From Bryopsis sp. KO-2023 (Eukaryota > Chlorophyta > Ulvophyceae > Bryopsidales > Bryopsidaceae), in NCBI GenBank assembly GCA_030272585.1, contig BSYQ01000001.1:8261001-8325000 (forward strand): 64,000 nucleotides of DNA, written 5' to 3'. A program made the position numbers and the translations under genes. Position 1 is the first letter of the stretch; each line of letters opens with the position of its first letter. Below the pieces are notes generated by a model. The model worked only from the letters and a program-made list of their open reading frames with translations, was not told the DNA's origin and did not search any database. Shown in pieces: positions 13,152 to 22,139 of this stretch.

Positions 13152-16100
13152 CTATCGGTGAAACGCTCGAGCAAGAATCACTCCACCCATTCCTGACCCA
13201 GCTTGGTCTTTCCTTTCATATAACTTAATGCGATCGATCGACACTGTTTGAAATCTGTGCCTCGCATCCCAGTAACTCACAACCCCTTTCGATCCCACTT
13301 TCACAATAATGAATGGTCCCCTCCACCTGGGTACCAACTTTCCCCCTTTCACTTCTTCTAACCTTGTGTTGTGAACCAGAATTTCCTGTCCTTCCCAAAA
13401 TTCACAAGCTTTTACCTTTCGATCATAGCGCCCTTTCATTTTTCGTCGCACTTGTTCCATTCTGCTCAGTGTTTCGTCACGCTGCGCGTCCAGTAAAAAT
13501 AATCTTCGGCGAACCTCTGGTCGACTCACTGCAGTTTCGGGTTTCGTCCGGCCCTTTACCATCATTCGTTTCAGTCGTCCCTCTGTGGGCATACGCATGG
13601 GTTCTCCAAATAAGGCCTCATGGGGTGAAACTCCCAGGCCCCCGTGAATTCGATTGTTGACAGCCATCACGCAAACTGGCAACACTTCGTCCCATTTCGT
13701 CGCATCTCCCAATTCCAGTGTCCTCTTACGCAACTTGGTCACCAAAAGCTTGTTGGACATTTCATCCAACCCCTGAGCTTGGGGTCTGTAGGGTGTCGAT
13801 ATTCGCCTCCCAATTCCCAGTTCTTCACAAAAGCGATTGAACTCGCCTTCGAAATGGCTTCCTTGGTCTGAATGTACGTATAAGGGCAGGCCAAAACGGT
13901 GCACCACCCTGTCCCTCAAAAAGTCCCTGGCTTCACTTGAATCGGCCGCCTTTGTGGCAGCGGCGTCCATCCAGCGCGAGAATACCTCAGTGATAGTGAT
14001 GATGTGTCGATTCCCTTTTTCCGTCAGAGGTAGATTGATCACGAAATCCACAACATAGGTCTCGAATGGTTTAGCTGCTGAGAGAGGCCACAGTTCGTTG
14101 CGCTTAGCCCTGGGTCCCTCCAGTTGGCAGATCTCGCAAGTTTTGCAGAACTTCTTGATATCTTCCCACATCCGAGGCCAATAGTAGTAACGACGCATTC
14201 GATGAAACATTGCGTCTCTGCCTGGGTGACACGAGAATTCTCCCCAGTGATACTCCCTAAGGAGTGCCGCCACTTCGCGTTGCAGGATGCAAACACACCA
14301 ATCCCCATTTCGACTTACATAAAACAACTTCCCTTTCTCCAGAGCGTATCGCTGACTCTTCGCTTTTAATCGATGGCGGTCTTGATGAGTTCGTCCTTCC
14401 GCCAACAGCGTTGTGATGTATGTGTACACCGGTCCATACCAATCGTCTGAGGCGTACTCCTCGTCCAGCCAAATCGCCAACCCCGAATCACCTCGCACAA
14501 AATCGTCAGCTCCATCCGTCTCAGTCGTTGGACGACGACTCAGTGCGTCCGCATTCCCGTGGTGTGCTCCTTTTCGACCCTCCACCTCAAAGTCGAATTC
14601 GTGAAGGGTGATCTGCCACCTTGCCCACCTGCCTGTGACCCCTGGCTTAGATAACAGTGTTTTTAGCGCTGCATGATCGGTCCTGATTTTCACCACCTGA
14701 CCCAAAAGATGATGGCGATAGCGTTTACACGCAGCCACGATTGATAAGCACTCTCGTTCCGAAGTGCTGTACTTCACCTCTGCCGCGCTCAACTGGCGCG
14801 AGAAATACGCAGTTGGGTGTTCCTGTGGCACTCCCTTCTCGTCCTCGAAAATCTGACTTAACACCGCTCCTATGGCATACGCGCTTGCGTCGCAATCCAA
14901 AATCCACGGTCGCCCATTGACTGGTGTTCGGAGTACTGGATTCGTCGTCATCATGTTCTTAATTTGTTCGAAAGCAGCCGCCTGATCCGAACCCCACTCG
15001 AACTTAATGTTTTTCCGCATCAACCTGGTCAGAGGCCTGCTCACGTGCGCCAGTTTAGGTAGAAATCTCCTGTAGTATCCAGCCAAACCCAGGAACCCCC
15101 TTACATCAGCCACTGTACCGGGGCGAGGCCACTGTCGAACTGCCTCAATCTTGGACTCCATCATTTTCATCGTACCGCTCCCCACCACGTGTCCAAGAAA
15201 GGTTACCTCGTGATAGCCCCAGACACATTTTTTTAGCTTCAGTTTGATACTTGCCGACTCAGCCGCTGTTAACGTGTCATCCAGATCCTTGAGGTGTTGT
15301 CGAAAACTCCAAGAATAAGTCGCTGTGTCATCAATGTACGCTTGAAGGCACTTATCAAGGTACTTCTCGTACACCCTCGTAACCAGCTTCTGATGTGTGT
15401 GAGGGGCATTCTTGAGTCCCATCGGCATCCTTGTGTATGTGTACGTTCCGAAAGGTGTACGATGGACGAGGTACTTCTGGCTTTCCGGTGATACTTTCAC
15501 ACAATAGTAGCCTATGAATCCGTCAGTGGTAGAGATCCAAGGAAATCCCGAAATAATATCGAGAATTTGTTCCATTATGGGTAGGGGGAAGGACTCCCGC
15601 TCGCATCGTTTGTTCAGTTCGATGTATGACACACACTTTCGGAATTCTCCTTTCTCCTTCTTAGGAGCGATCACAATTGGCGCGCACCAGGGACCGTCAG
15701 CGGGGATAATGATACCCGCTTGAACCTCCTCATCAATGTTCTTTCGCAACCACTCCAATTCTGGAGCCGACAGCCGCGGTCTGTATCCCGAATAAAAAGG
15801 TTTCACACCTGGTTTCAACTCAATGTGATGTTCCACCAAGTCAGTGGTTCGTATGTCCGCAATCGACGTCGCAAACATCCCCTCGTGCTTCACCAGGACT
15901 TTCAGCAACTCCACGCGCTGTTGTGGATCCAATTCCGAATTGATATGAAGTTCCCCCAAGGGAGCCAGTCGATCTTCGAGCGCCCTCAGCTCAGCGTCCA
16001 CGTTTGGGTCCGTTTGTGTTTGTGGAGGGGACTCCACTACTTTCGCCTGATAGTCGGACTTCGGTTCTGTGTCGGCAGTCCCCAGCGACTGCTTCCTGTC

Positions 16101-18389
16101 GGTCTCCTCGTTTCGTGTCTCCTTTCCTTTGTTTGGAACAGTTGCAGCCGAGTTCCCCACTTCGTATTGGGGAAGGTTAGTCACCTCCCCACACTCTTCC
16201 ACTTCAGGCATCCCTTTGAGTGCCTCCTGACCACAGCAATCCCTCTGGGGCAGGTCCTGTAATAGTTCTACTTCTTCCTTTTCATCCCCAACTTCAGTAA
16301 TGATTTGCTGACCTCCCAAAGAAACATTCTCAGTTGGATCTACCACTGCTGCCAAACTTTCACCCAACCTTGCACTTTCATCATTCATATAATCTGAACC
16401 CTCTGCAAATGTTGGATTTTCATGAACAGAGCCAGCCCAGTTTTCCAATCGACTCTCACATACCACCTTCGCCAGAAGTCCTGCCACTTCCTCTTCCTCA
16501 TCTGTTGTTTCCTCGTCCTCATCACCGTCTTCCTCACTCGACGTTCCCGATGCGCTCGCAGTCTGATGACGGCGACCCACAGTTACCGATTTCCCTTCCG
16601 CACCATGAATTTCGTAAGTTCCAGCAGCATAATTCCCGACTGCAGTCGTAGCTTCCAACCAATCGCGACCCAAAAGCACATCGTAGGATGATTGTGAATC
16701 CCAAACCGGGACTCGAAGGTTCACGACGATTCCCCCGACGCCAATGGCCACTTTTTCTTTGCTTTGCCCGAAAGGTCGAGAAGACGACCCATCAGCCAAT
16801 CGAACCACATATCGCGACTTTTGCTGCACCGGCACATGCGCTCGCCTGGCCGCCCTGATATCCAACATGGTTTTCGATGAACCGGGATCAATTATGACCC
16901 GATCCAAAGTCGTCCCGTTGATCACTCCTGTGGTCACTGATGCATGCGATAGGTAGGATCCAATTGGAGCTGGAGCGTCGCCTTGTTCCCCAGTCCGCGT
17001 AACCTTCCCTTCTTTCGTCCCTTTTCGTTTTCGATGAGATTTTCGAGTCGCCCTGGACTCTCGCTCGCTATGGATCATTGCTCGTCTGAACTCCAAGCCC
17101 ACCTTGGCTCCATACTTCAAGTATTGACGATAAGGAAACTGCAGCTCCTTAACGTGGGCCAGCATTTCGGGATCTGGGGGTAGTACTCGTCGCTTCGGAT
17201 TCTTCTTACTCGCCTTAGCTGGCCCCGAACTCTCAGCTTGATCTCCAGGTCCAGTAGTCTCAGGATGAGCACCCCCAGGATGCCCTGCTTCTGTCATTTC
17301 CGAATCCTCATCGATGGCCATGTAACAGTTAACATGGACATCCTCATCAGACGAAAGCTCGTCCACCCCAACCACTCGGGCTCGCTGCGAAAATCCCACT
17401 TGTTTCGGGTGTACCTCCGATGTCCTTGGAGTCATTGACGAATGTGCAGGCACGGACTTGTCATACGACCGTGCATCTTGTCGATTCTGCGCCGAACCAT
17501 AGTCCACTGGCCTCTGCCCTGGCACCTCTCCCTCCGATCGCCTCCATGGTCCATCTGTGTCATCACGACGTGGCCTTGTTTCATAATTCCGCTGTCCATA
17601 GTATTCACGCCCTCCAGTCTGAGTTCTGTAAGGCCCCCGACCTTGGGGTCGAGACCTGCATTGCGTCGAGATGTGTCCAACTTTTCCGCAGTTCCAACAA
17701 GTCCGATCCACATTCGCTTGGGCTTCAAACCCTCGGATAGGCAACCTCGCGGACTGCCCAGAGGTCATCGCCGTCAAAGGAGCTTGCAACACGGGTTTAG
17801 GCCTCTGGTATCGACCTCTTCTGTCCCCTTCATGAGTTCCCAGTCGTGCAGCAAAACTCGCATTCAAGGTTGTAGGCAACTCCCCAATATCCTGGGCCGT
17901 TCGCTCAGACGTCAACGCTGCATCAACCATTAGATCAAACGTGCCAACTCCAGAGTTCAATGCGTACAACTTCACCGAGGCCACACACAACCCCTTTGCC
18001 CAGTCACGACGGAGTGTATCCAAGGCTGGAGCACCAGGGCCCAAATGATCGACAACCGACCGAAACCTCTCAGCATAAGCCCTCACTCCTTCAGAGGGAT
18101 CCTGGCTGGGAGCTTGCACGAATTGCCTGAGTGCGTCAGTCGCACGTTCATCACGAAAACGCTGCGTGAATCTGTCGGAGAACTCAGCCCACGTTCTGCC
18201 ACCATTTTCGATCCAAGTGGCGTTGTTATTATACCAAAGTTCGGCCTCTTGTGTTAGCCATAGCCCAACTCGCGCCAACTTCTCTGCATCACTGACTGTT
18301 CCATTGTTGTTGCACACTTTGTTGAAATGCTTCAACCAGAGCCCAGGGTCTTCTTGCCCGGTAAATTCGCACGGGGCTTCTTTCCCCAT
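13152..18389 (-). CDS. Ty3/gypsy Gag-Pol polyprotein, intact 1745 aa
   Basis: One uninterrupted frame encodes all retrotransposon functions. Gag capsid-like region at about 40-170 (WLTQEAELWY). CCHC zinc knuckle with C231, C234, H239, C244. Aspartic protease at about 495-580, with active site DPGS (501-504) instead of the usual D[ST]G and the downstream VLLGRDWL. Acidic linker at about 610-800. RT at about 855-1070 with motif A STTDGF (D956) and YIDD (1018-1021). RNase H at about 1150-1250 starts LDCDASAYAIGAVLSQ. Integrase has an HHCC zinc motif at about 1380-1422 and candidate catalytic residues D1448, D1508 and E1543. The C-terminal segment WRGPFIIVKV is typical of gypsy integrases. In RT, CVSYIELN replaces the common CVDYRxLN. 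No stop or frameshift, so it may still be active. Confidence 0.95.
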   Translation of the reverse strand: MGKEAPCEFTGQEDPGLWLKHFNKVCNNNGTVSDAEKLARVGLWLTQEAELWYNNNATWIENGGRTWAEFSDRFTQRFRDERATDALRQFVQAPSQDPSEGVRAYAERFRSVVDHLGPGAPALDTLRRDWAKGLCVASVKLYALNSGVGTFDLMVDAALTSERTAQDIGELPTTLNASFAARLGTHEGDRRGRYQRPKPVLQAPLTAMTSGQSARLPIRGFEAQANVDRTCWNCGKVGHISTQCRSRPQGRGPYRTQTGGREYYGQRNYETRPRRDDTDGPWRRSEGEVPGQRPVDYGSAQNRQDARSYDKSVPAHSSMTPRTSEVHPKQVGFSQRARVVGVDELSSDEDVHVNCYMAIDEDSEMTEAGHPGGAHPETTGPGDQAESSGPAKASKKNPKRRVLPPDPEMLAHVKELQFPYRQYLKYGAKVGLEFRRAMIHSERESRATRKSHRKRKGTKEGKVTRTGEQGDAPAPIGSYLSHASVTTGVINGTTLDRVIIDPGSSKTMLDIRAARRAHVPVQQKSRYVVRLADGSSSRPFGQSKEKVAIGVGGIVVNLRVPVWDSQSSYDVLLGRDWLEATTAVGNYAAGTYEIHGAEGKSVTVGRRHQTASASGTSSEEDGDEDEETTDEEEEVAGLLAKVVCESRLENWAGSVHENPTFAEGSDYMNDESARLGESLAAVVDPTENVSLGGQQIITEVGDEKEEVELLQDLPQRDCCGQEALKGMPEVEECGEVTNLPQYEVGNSAATVPNKGKETRNEETDRKQSLGTADTEPKSDYQAKVVESPPQTQTDPNVDAELRALEDRLAPLGELHINSELDPQQRVELLKVLVKHEGMFATSIADIRTTDLVEHHIELKPGVKPFYSGYRPRLSAPELEWLRKNIDEEVQAGIIIPADGPWCAPIVIAPKKEKGEFRKCVSYIELNKRCERESFPLPIMEQILDIISGFPWISTTDGFIGYYCVKVSPESQKYLVHRTPFGTYTYTRMPMGLKNAPHTHQKLVTRVYEKYLDKCLQAYIDDTATYSWSFRQHLKDLDDTLTAAESASIKLKLKKCVWGYHEVTFLGHVVGSGTMKMMESKIEAVRQWPRPGTVADVRGFLGLAGYYRRFLPKLAHVSRPLTRLMRKNIKFEWGSDQAAAFEQIKNMMTTNPVLRTPVNGRPWILDCDASAYAIGAVLSQIFEDEKGVPQEHPTAYFSRQLSAAEVKYSTSERECLSIVAACKRYRHHLLGQVVKIRTDHAALKTLLSKPGVTGRWARWQITLHEFDFEVEGRKGAHHGNADALSRRPTTETDGADDFVRGDSGLAIWLDEEYASDDWYGPVYTYITTLLAEGRTHQDRHRLKAKSQRYALEKGKLFYVSRNGDWCVCILQREVAALLREYHWGEFSCHPGRDAMFHRMRRYYYWPRMWEDIKKFCKTCEICQLEGPRAKRNELWPLSAAKPFETYVVDFVINLPLTEKGNRHIITITEVFSRWMDAAATKAADSSEARDFLRDRVVHRFGLPLYVHSDQGSHFEGEFNRFCEELGIGRRISTPYRPQAQGLDEMSNKLLVTKLRKRTLELGDATKWDEVLPVCVMAVNNRIHGGLGVSPHEALFGEPMRMPTEGRLKRMMVKGRTKPETAVSRPEVRRRLFLLDAQRDETLSRMEQVRRKMKGRYDRKVKACEFWEGQEILVHNTRLEEVKGGKLVPRWRGPFIIVKVGSKGVVSYWDARHRFQTVSIDRIKLYERKDQAGSGMGGVILARAFHR

Positions 18390-18737
18390 CTTGACCTCTT
18401 GCGCTCAGTACCTCGCACAGGCGACGACAACACAAAAACCCACGTCCAAACAAGAGTGCCTACTGACTTATTCAGCGACGGTTAGCTGAGATGAACACCG
18501 CCCTCAATACTCGATAAGCAACACAGCCAACAATCAGCAATCAACCACCCCAACGTGGCAGTCCCTTCTCTGCGCTTGGTTGAATCCTTTACCACTCGTA
18601 TCCGTGGTCGCGGGTTCGAATCCCACAGCCCTGGTTCGAATCCAGTCAATGATTCCGTTTTTTCTGTCGTCACCACCACGGACCACGCAAGGCCTTTCTT
18701 TCCCCAGCGCCAGACCCCTTCCGGCTCGTCGGACCAG
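18390..18737 (-). other. 5' leader of the retrotransposon with two tRNA B-box-like motifs
   Basis: Untranslated leader between the 5' LTR and the Gag-Pol start. On the plus strand it contains two exact copies of GGTTCGAATCC at 18613-18623 and 18633-18643. This fits the tRNA B-box consensus GGTTCGANTCC. The second copy sits in a perfect four-pair stem (CTGG/CCAG) with a seven-base TTCGAAT loop, like a T arm. I could not fold a full tRNA around either copy. Confidence 0.6.
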
Positions 18738-18948
18738 TGTTACCGGTGATTCTGGGCTGGATGGGGCAAAGAAACTATTCGACCAACCCAACTCGATAGC
18801 TTACAACCCAATCAGAATACGTTCGTTCACTCAGTTCCACTTCTTAAGAATCCACATCCCACCATTCCGGTTACTGTCATTATGTCCTAACTGTCCCAAG
18901 TCAACCCCTTTTCCATTCCACATCAGCCACACAACTGACCCTGGAACA
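18738..18948 (-). repeat. 5' LTR of the gypsy element
   Basis: 211 bp, identical by eye to 12868-13078. As the upstream LTR of the minus-strand element it should hold the element's promoter; no clear TATA box was assigned. Confidence 0.95.
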
Positions 18949-19167
18949 CCAGCGCGTTCCATCGCCATTCCATCGGCACTACAACATTTCCCATCACGTC
19001 TGTCTTCGAACATAAAACATGCCCTCCAATCTGGTTCTTCAAAAAAAAAAAAAATCCTGCTGCTGACTACCAAAACAATTTGCTACACCAAGACAAAAGC
19101 TAACTCAAAGAGTTCGCCCGCAGTTTCGAAGCTTCAAACGTTTCGAATCCGAGTCTACTAAGACGAA

Positions 19168-20072
19168 ATGGCGCACATGCAAATGGTTGTAATTTTGGGA
19201 TTGTTGTTTTCTTCTGGCGCCCTCGCTGGTCGATCTTTTGGTGAGTTCGAACTGCTGACATTTCAGCCCATTTGGTTCTTTCGTCTGCGACTGGTCCTGA
19301 CCGATCACTTTGACATCAATGTCCAGGCCTGTAGTGTTGCATGTGTTGTTCGGTGGCTGGGAGAATTGACGCAATTGTGTTTTGTTCCCCCCTTAGACTC
19401 GATACTCGACCGCTGCCAAAGCAGAGGACGAGAGGTCGGCAAAAAAGCTGTCGCGGAGGCCTGCTTTGAGGTCACGAAGCGATGCGACCCTGTTGAGTTC
19501 TCGGCAAAATTTGCTACTGCATCTCTCGACATCCGAGGTAGGTCTCATTGTGATTGTGACGTTAAAAGCAACCGCTGAAAAGCGATCCAACAGGGTTTGT
19601 TGCAGCTTGGAGGACCAGGTCTGCTCGAAAGAGTTCCGTCTCAATGGGGTTGTGTGTTCTGTGTTTTCTAGACGCAGTGAAGAAAATCGTCGGAAAGACT
19701 TGCGACGTCCTATTTCATAACGAGTGTGTTGGATCAGCCATCGCTGACATTTACAACACTGGTAACCAGGAATGCATAGACATCCTTACCCAAGGCCCAC
19801 AGCCTAGACACGGATGCAGAGATACCAACGATGCTTTCCAAATATTCGAAAACGCACTCTCCGAGTGCCGAAGCCCGTGCGCCTGCTCCAGCGACGGACA
19901 CGTGGATGGAGTCAGGACGGGACGTGGCGGCTGCAAGCAACACTTGCGCCACAAAGGAGATCACGATTTCTTTTGCTACGTGGTGGACCACCACGCGTGT
20001 TTGACCTCCAAGGTCACCGAGGAGGTTACCGCTGGCGCGTACTGGAAAATCTGCGATCCATCTAGGGAATAG
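19168..20072 (+). CDS. Secreted cysteine-rich protein, 204 aa
   Basis: Three exons in phase: 19168-19240, 19397-19537 and 19672-20072 (TAG). The N-terminus is a classic signal peptide (hydrophobic MVVILGLLFSSGALA, likely cleavage after A20). The rest has 14 cysteines, an even number fitting disulfide pairing outside the cytosol or in the secretory pathway. The C-terminal part (about 140-204) has a distinct pattern: CACSSDG, then GCKQH, then GDHDFFCYVVD, and lastly GAYWKICD. I have an impression of similar spacing in extracellular domains of other protists but cannot name a family. No transmembrane segment follows the signal. It starts 220 bp right of the retrotransposon, whose LTR could affect its promoter. 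Confidence 0.8.
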
Positions 20073-21193
20073 ACGTTCCTGGCTTTCTGACCTGCCAGTG
20101 CCATTGATACATTTTCAAGGTGTTTTGACGGAGAGGTGGAGCGGCAATAGCTGAATCCCTGTCTCCGAAAAGAACCCTGTCTGTTGTTTTGATTTTGTTG
20201 TAATGTCGATTCAACGGTTGCTCGCGTCCCACTGCTGCATCGCCAAAAACCGCCTTCACGGTGAGCGGCCCTCTTTACCGATGGTTAATCTCATTTTTGG
20301 AAAAAACGAAGCGGAAAAACCATTGGCGCACGTCGTCAGTGTGCATCAAGTAGTGAGTGGAAGGGATCAATCAAACGCAGCGGACAAGACCCATCAGCAA
20401 AAACGGCACGGTTCGAAGTTTGCAGTGGGAATTAAAACTCGCCCACTGTTCCTTCAAAAAGCGTTTCCTACAGAGCACCTTGCACTACTTCCACCACCAT
20501 TCCTTGCTCTCTATCCAACCGTGCCTTTCACCAAAACGAAAACAACTATCACCAGAAAATTCCTCTTTTGGGGGTGGGTGTGTCGGTGTTTTCACTTTCG
20601 ACGGTGGGTGATGCTGAACGCGGCGCAAGATTCGTCAGAATCGTCCACAAGCGAATATCGGTATTTGTGCATGTGTGGAATTTCCGAACTTCGCCCAGAC
20701 CCCCCCGCTCCCAACGCGTTTCTTTCGAAAGCGTTTTTTCGCGAAACTCTGTGGGCCAGCAACGAGAAACACCCTCGCCTCCGTCACCTGTCCTGTCCAA
20801 ATCCACCCATCTTTCGAAATGATGACACCCTGTCGATGAGTAATCCGGGGAAGCTATTTGTTTGGCGTCATGATTTCGTTCCGCAAAAATTTGCTTGTTG
20901 CACGATCACCAGCGACCCTGCTGCTGGAGGCAACGCGCGCAGATAAAAAAAATCCGTGATCACTGAAGGAGACGGTCGAAGGGCAAAGGCATCCGCTTAC
21001 GTGGTGTCAGCTTGAGCCTTACGTTCGCTCGTTTTCACGTCGTGTGAGAAAAGGGTAAAGCCACAGGTGGGTTTCGTGCGATGCATTGCCGCTCCCGTGT
21101 CGTTGCGGACTCGTACCGCTGACGTAGGGAGGGCGAAACTGACGCGTGGGGGCGTTGTGTTGCAGTTGAGGCGTTTATCCGCATATTTCGGTG
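20073..21193. other. Intergenic spacer between two plus-strand genes
   Basis: A 247-codon plus frame (20203-20946) and a 157-codon minus frame (20997-21470, overlapping the bZIP first exon) are open, but neither shows domains, biased composition or credible splice structure. They are left uncalled. The right part should hold the bZIP promoter. Confidence 0.5.
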
Positions 21194-22139
21194 ATGTCAC
21201 TAGACTTTCCACCGTGCTTTGGTCGTGACGGGTCTCCCGTTCGCTCAATCGATTCGATGCTGATGGCGGTTCCGCCGGCGGCGAAGTATCCTGCCGTGCG
21301 TTCAGATTTCCATGGATTTGCGAATCTTTCCAAGACGGCATTCCATGGGCCGTCGATGAATGCCGACATGGATTACAACGTGGCGATATTTTCCCCCGAT
21401 TTGAACTTGCCTGATTTCCCTGTTGGAAAACCCATGCAGGGGGATTTAGGTGAAGGGGAGCTTGAAACACAGAAACGCATCACTGGTAGAAAAAGACAAA
21501 AGGTGACTGAAATTCCGTTGGGAGGTTTTGATCAGGAATTTTGAAGGAAGCATTCCACATGGATTTCTTTGTTCTCTGAGCAACTTCATTGTAAATTTTG
21601 ATATGGTCAAAATATATTTTATATATATTTTGCGCCGTTTTTAATTATTATTATTTTTTTGCTGCTCATCCTCTGTATGGTCCTGGTCAGGCTGATAGCG
21701 AAGAGAGAAAAGAGAGGCAAGCGGTATGGAAAATTTCGGACGGAGATTTTTCTGTTTTTTGTGCTGAAGTTTTTTGCCCTGTATTTTGTACGAGGGCTAT
21801 GTGAGGTCTGTTCTGTAATGGTGCGTTGTTGTTGTTTTGTAGGCTAAAAACCGTGAAACAGCAAAAGCATTCAGAAACAAGATGGACACTTTGAAAAATT
21901 ATTCGGAAGCCAGGGTGAGCGTCAGAGGGTGTCCAGTTTACTGAAACGGTGGAAAGGGGGAAAGAACTTTTTGTTTTGTGTATCAACTCTGGTGTGTTTT
22001 GTGTTGTTTTTTTTTGTTCTTTCAGGTTTTTATGCTGAAAGTGTGGATCCAAGGCTTGGGGGACCTAGCTTTCACCAGCACTGAAACGCCTGTGTACACC
22101 CCACTGGGTGTCCGGCGATCTTTGTCAAGTCCATTCTAG
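21194..22139 (+). CDS. ATF-like bZIP transcription factor with short zipper, 175 aa
   Basis: Four exons in phase: 21194-21502, 21691-21723 (33 nt), 21843-21914 and 22026-22139 (TAG). The joined exons give a basic region GRKRQKADSEERKERQ followed by NRETAKAFRNK. The bZIP invariant Asn and Arg are N117 and R125, and the spacing matches ATF/CREB basic regions (E-x8-NR). The first 90 residues are Pro/Asp/Phe-rich and may be an activation domain. The zipper is weak: of the expected heptad positions only two are Leu, and the protein ends 37 residues after the third exon. It could be a natural truncation, a dominant-negative isoform, or one splice form of a longer gene. Upstream exons cannot be excluded; ATG 21194 is the first in frame. 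Confidence 0.6.

Larger units (their letters stand above)
12868..18948 (-). mobile_element. Complete Ty3/gypsy LTR retrotransposon, 6081 bp
   Basis: Two LTRs of 211 bp flank one Gag-Pol frame on the minus strand. Both LTRs begin TGTT and end AACA. I find no difference between them by eye, which means a recent insertion. A CCAG duplication flanks the element. On the element's sense strand a purine-rich tract (GTAGGGGGAGTG, 13090-13079) abuts the 3' LTR as expected for the plus-strand primer. TGGTCCGACGAG, one base inside the 5' LTR at 18737, is in the position of the minus-strand primer site; the matching tRNA was not identified. The order Gag, zinc knuckle, protease, RT, RNase H, integrase is that of Ty3/gypsy. 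Confidence 0.95.

Noticed and set aside
18555-18650. Possible complete tRNA gene in the retrotransposon leader
   Set aside because: B-box-like T arms are present but no A box, acceptor stem or anticodon arm could be paired around them.
20203-20946. 247-codon plus-strand open frame
   Set aside because: No domain, no signal of coding composition, and no splice link to neighbours.
20997-21470. 157-codon minus-strand open frame
   Set aside because: Overlaps the bZIP first exon on the other strand; the bZIP exons join into a recognisable basic region, so this is treated as a shadow.
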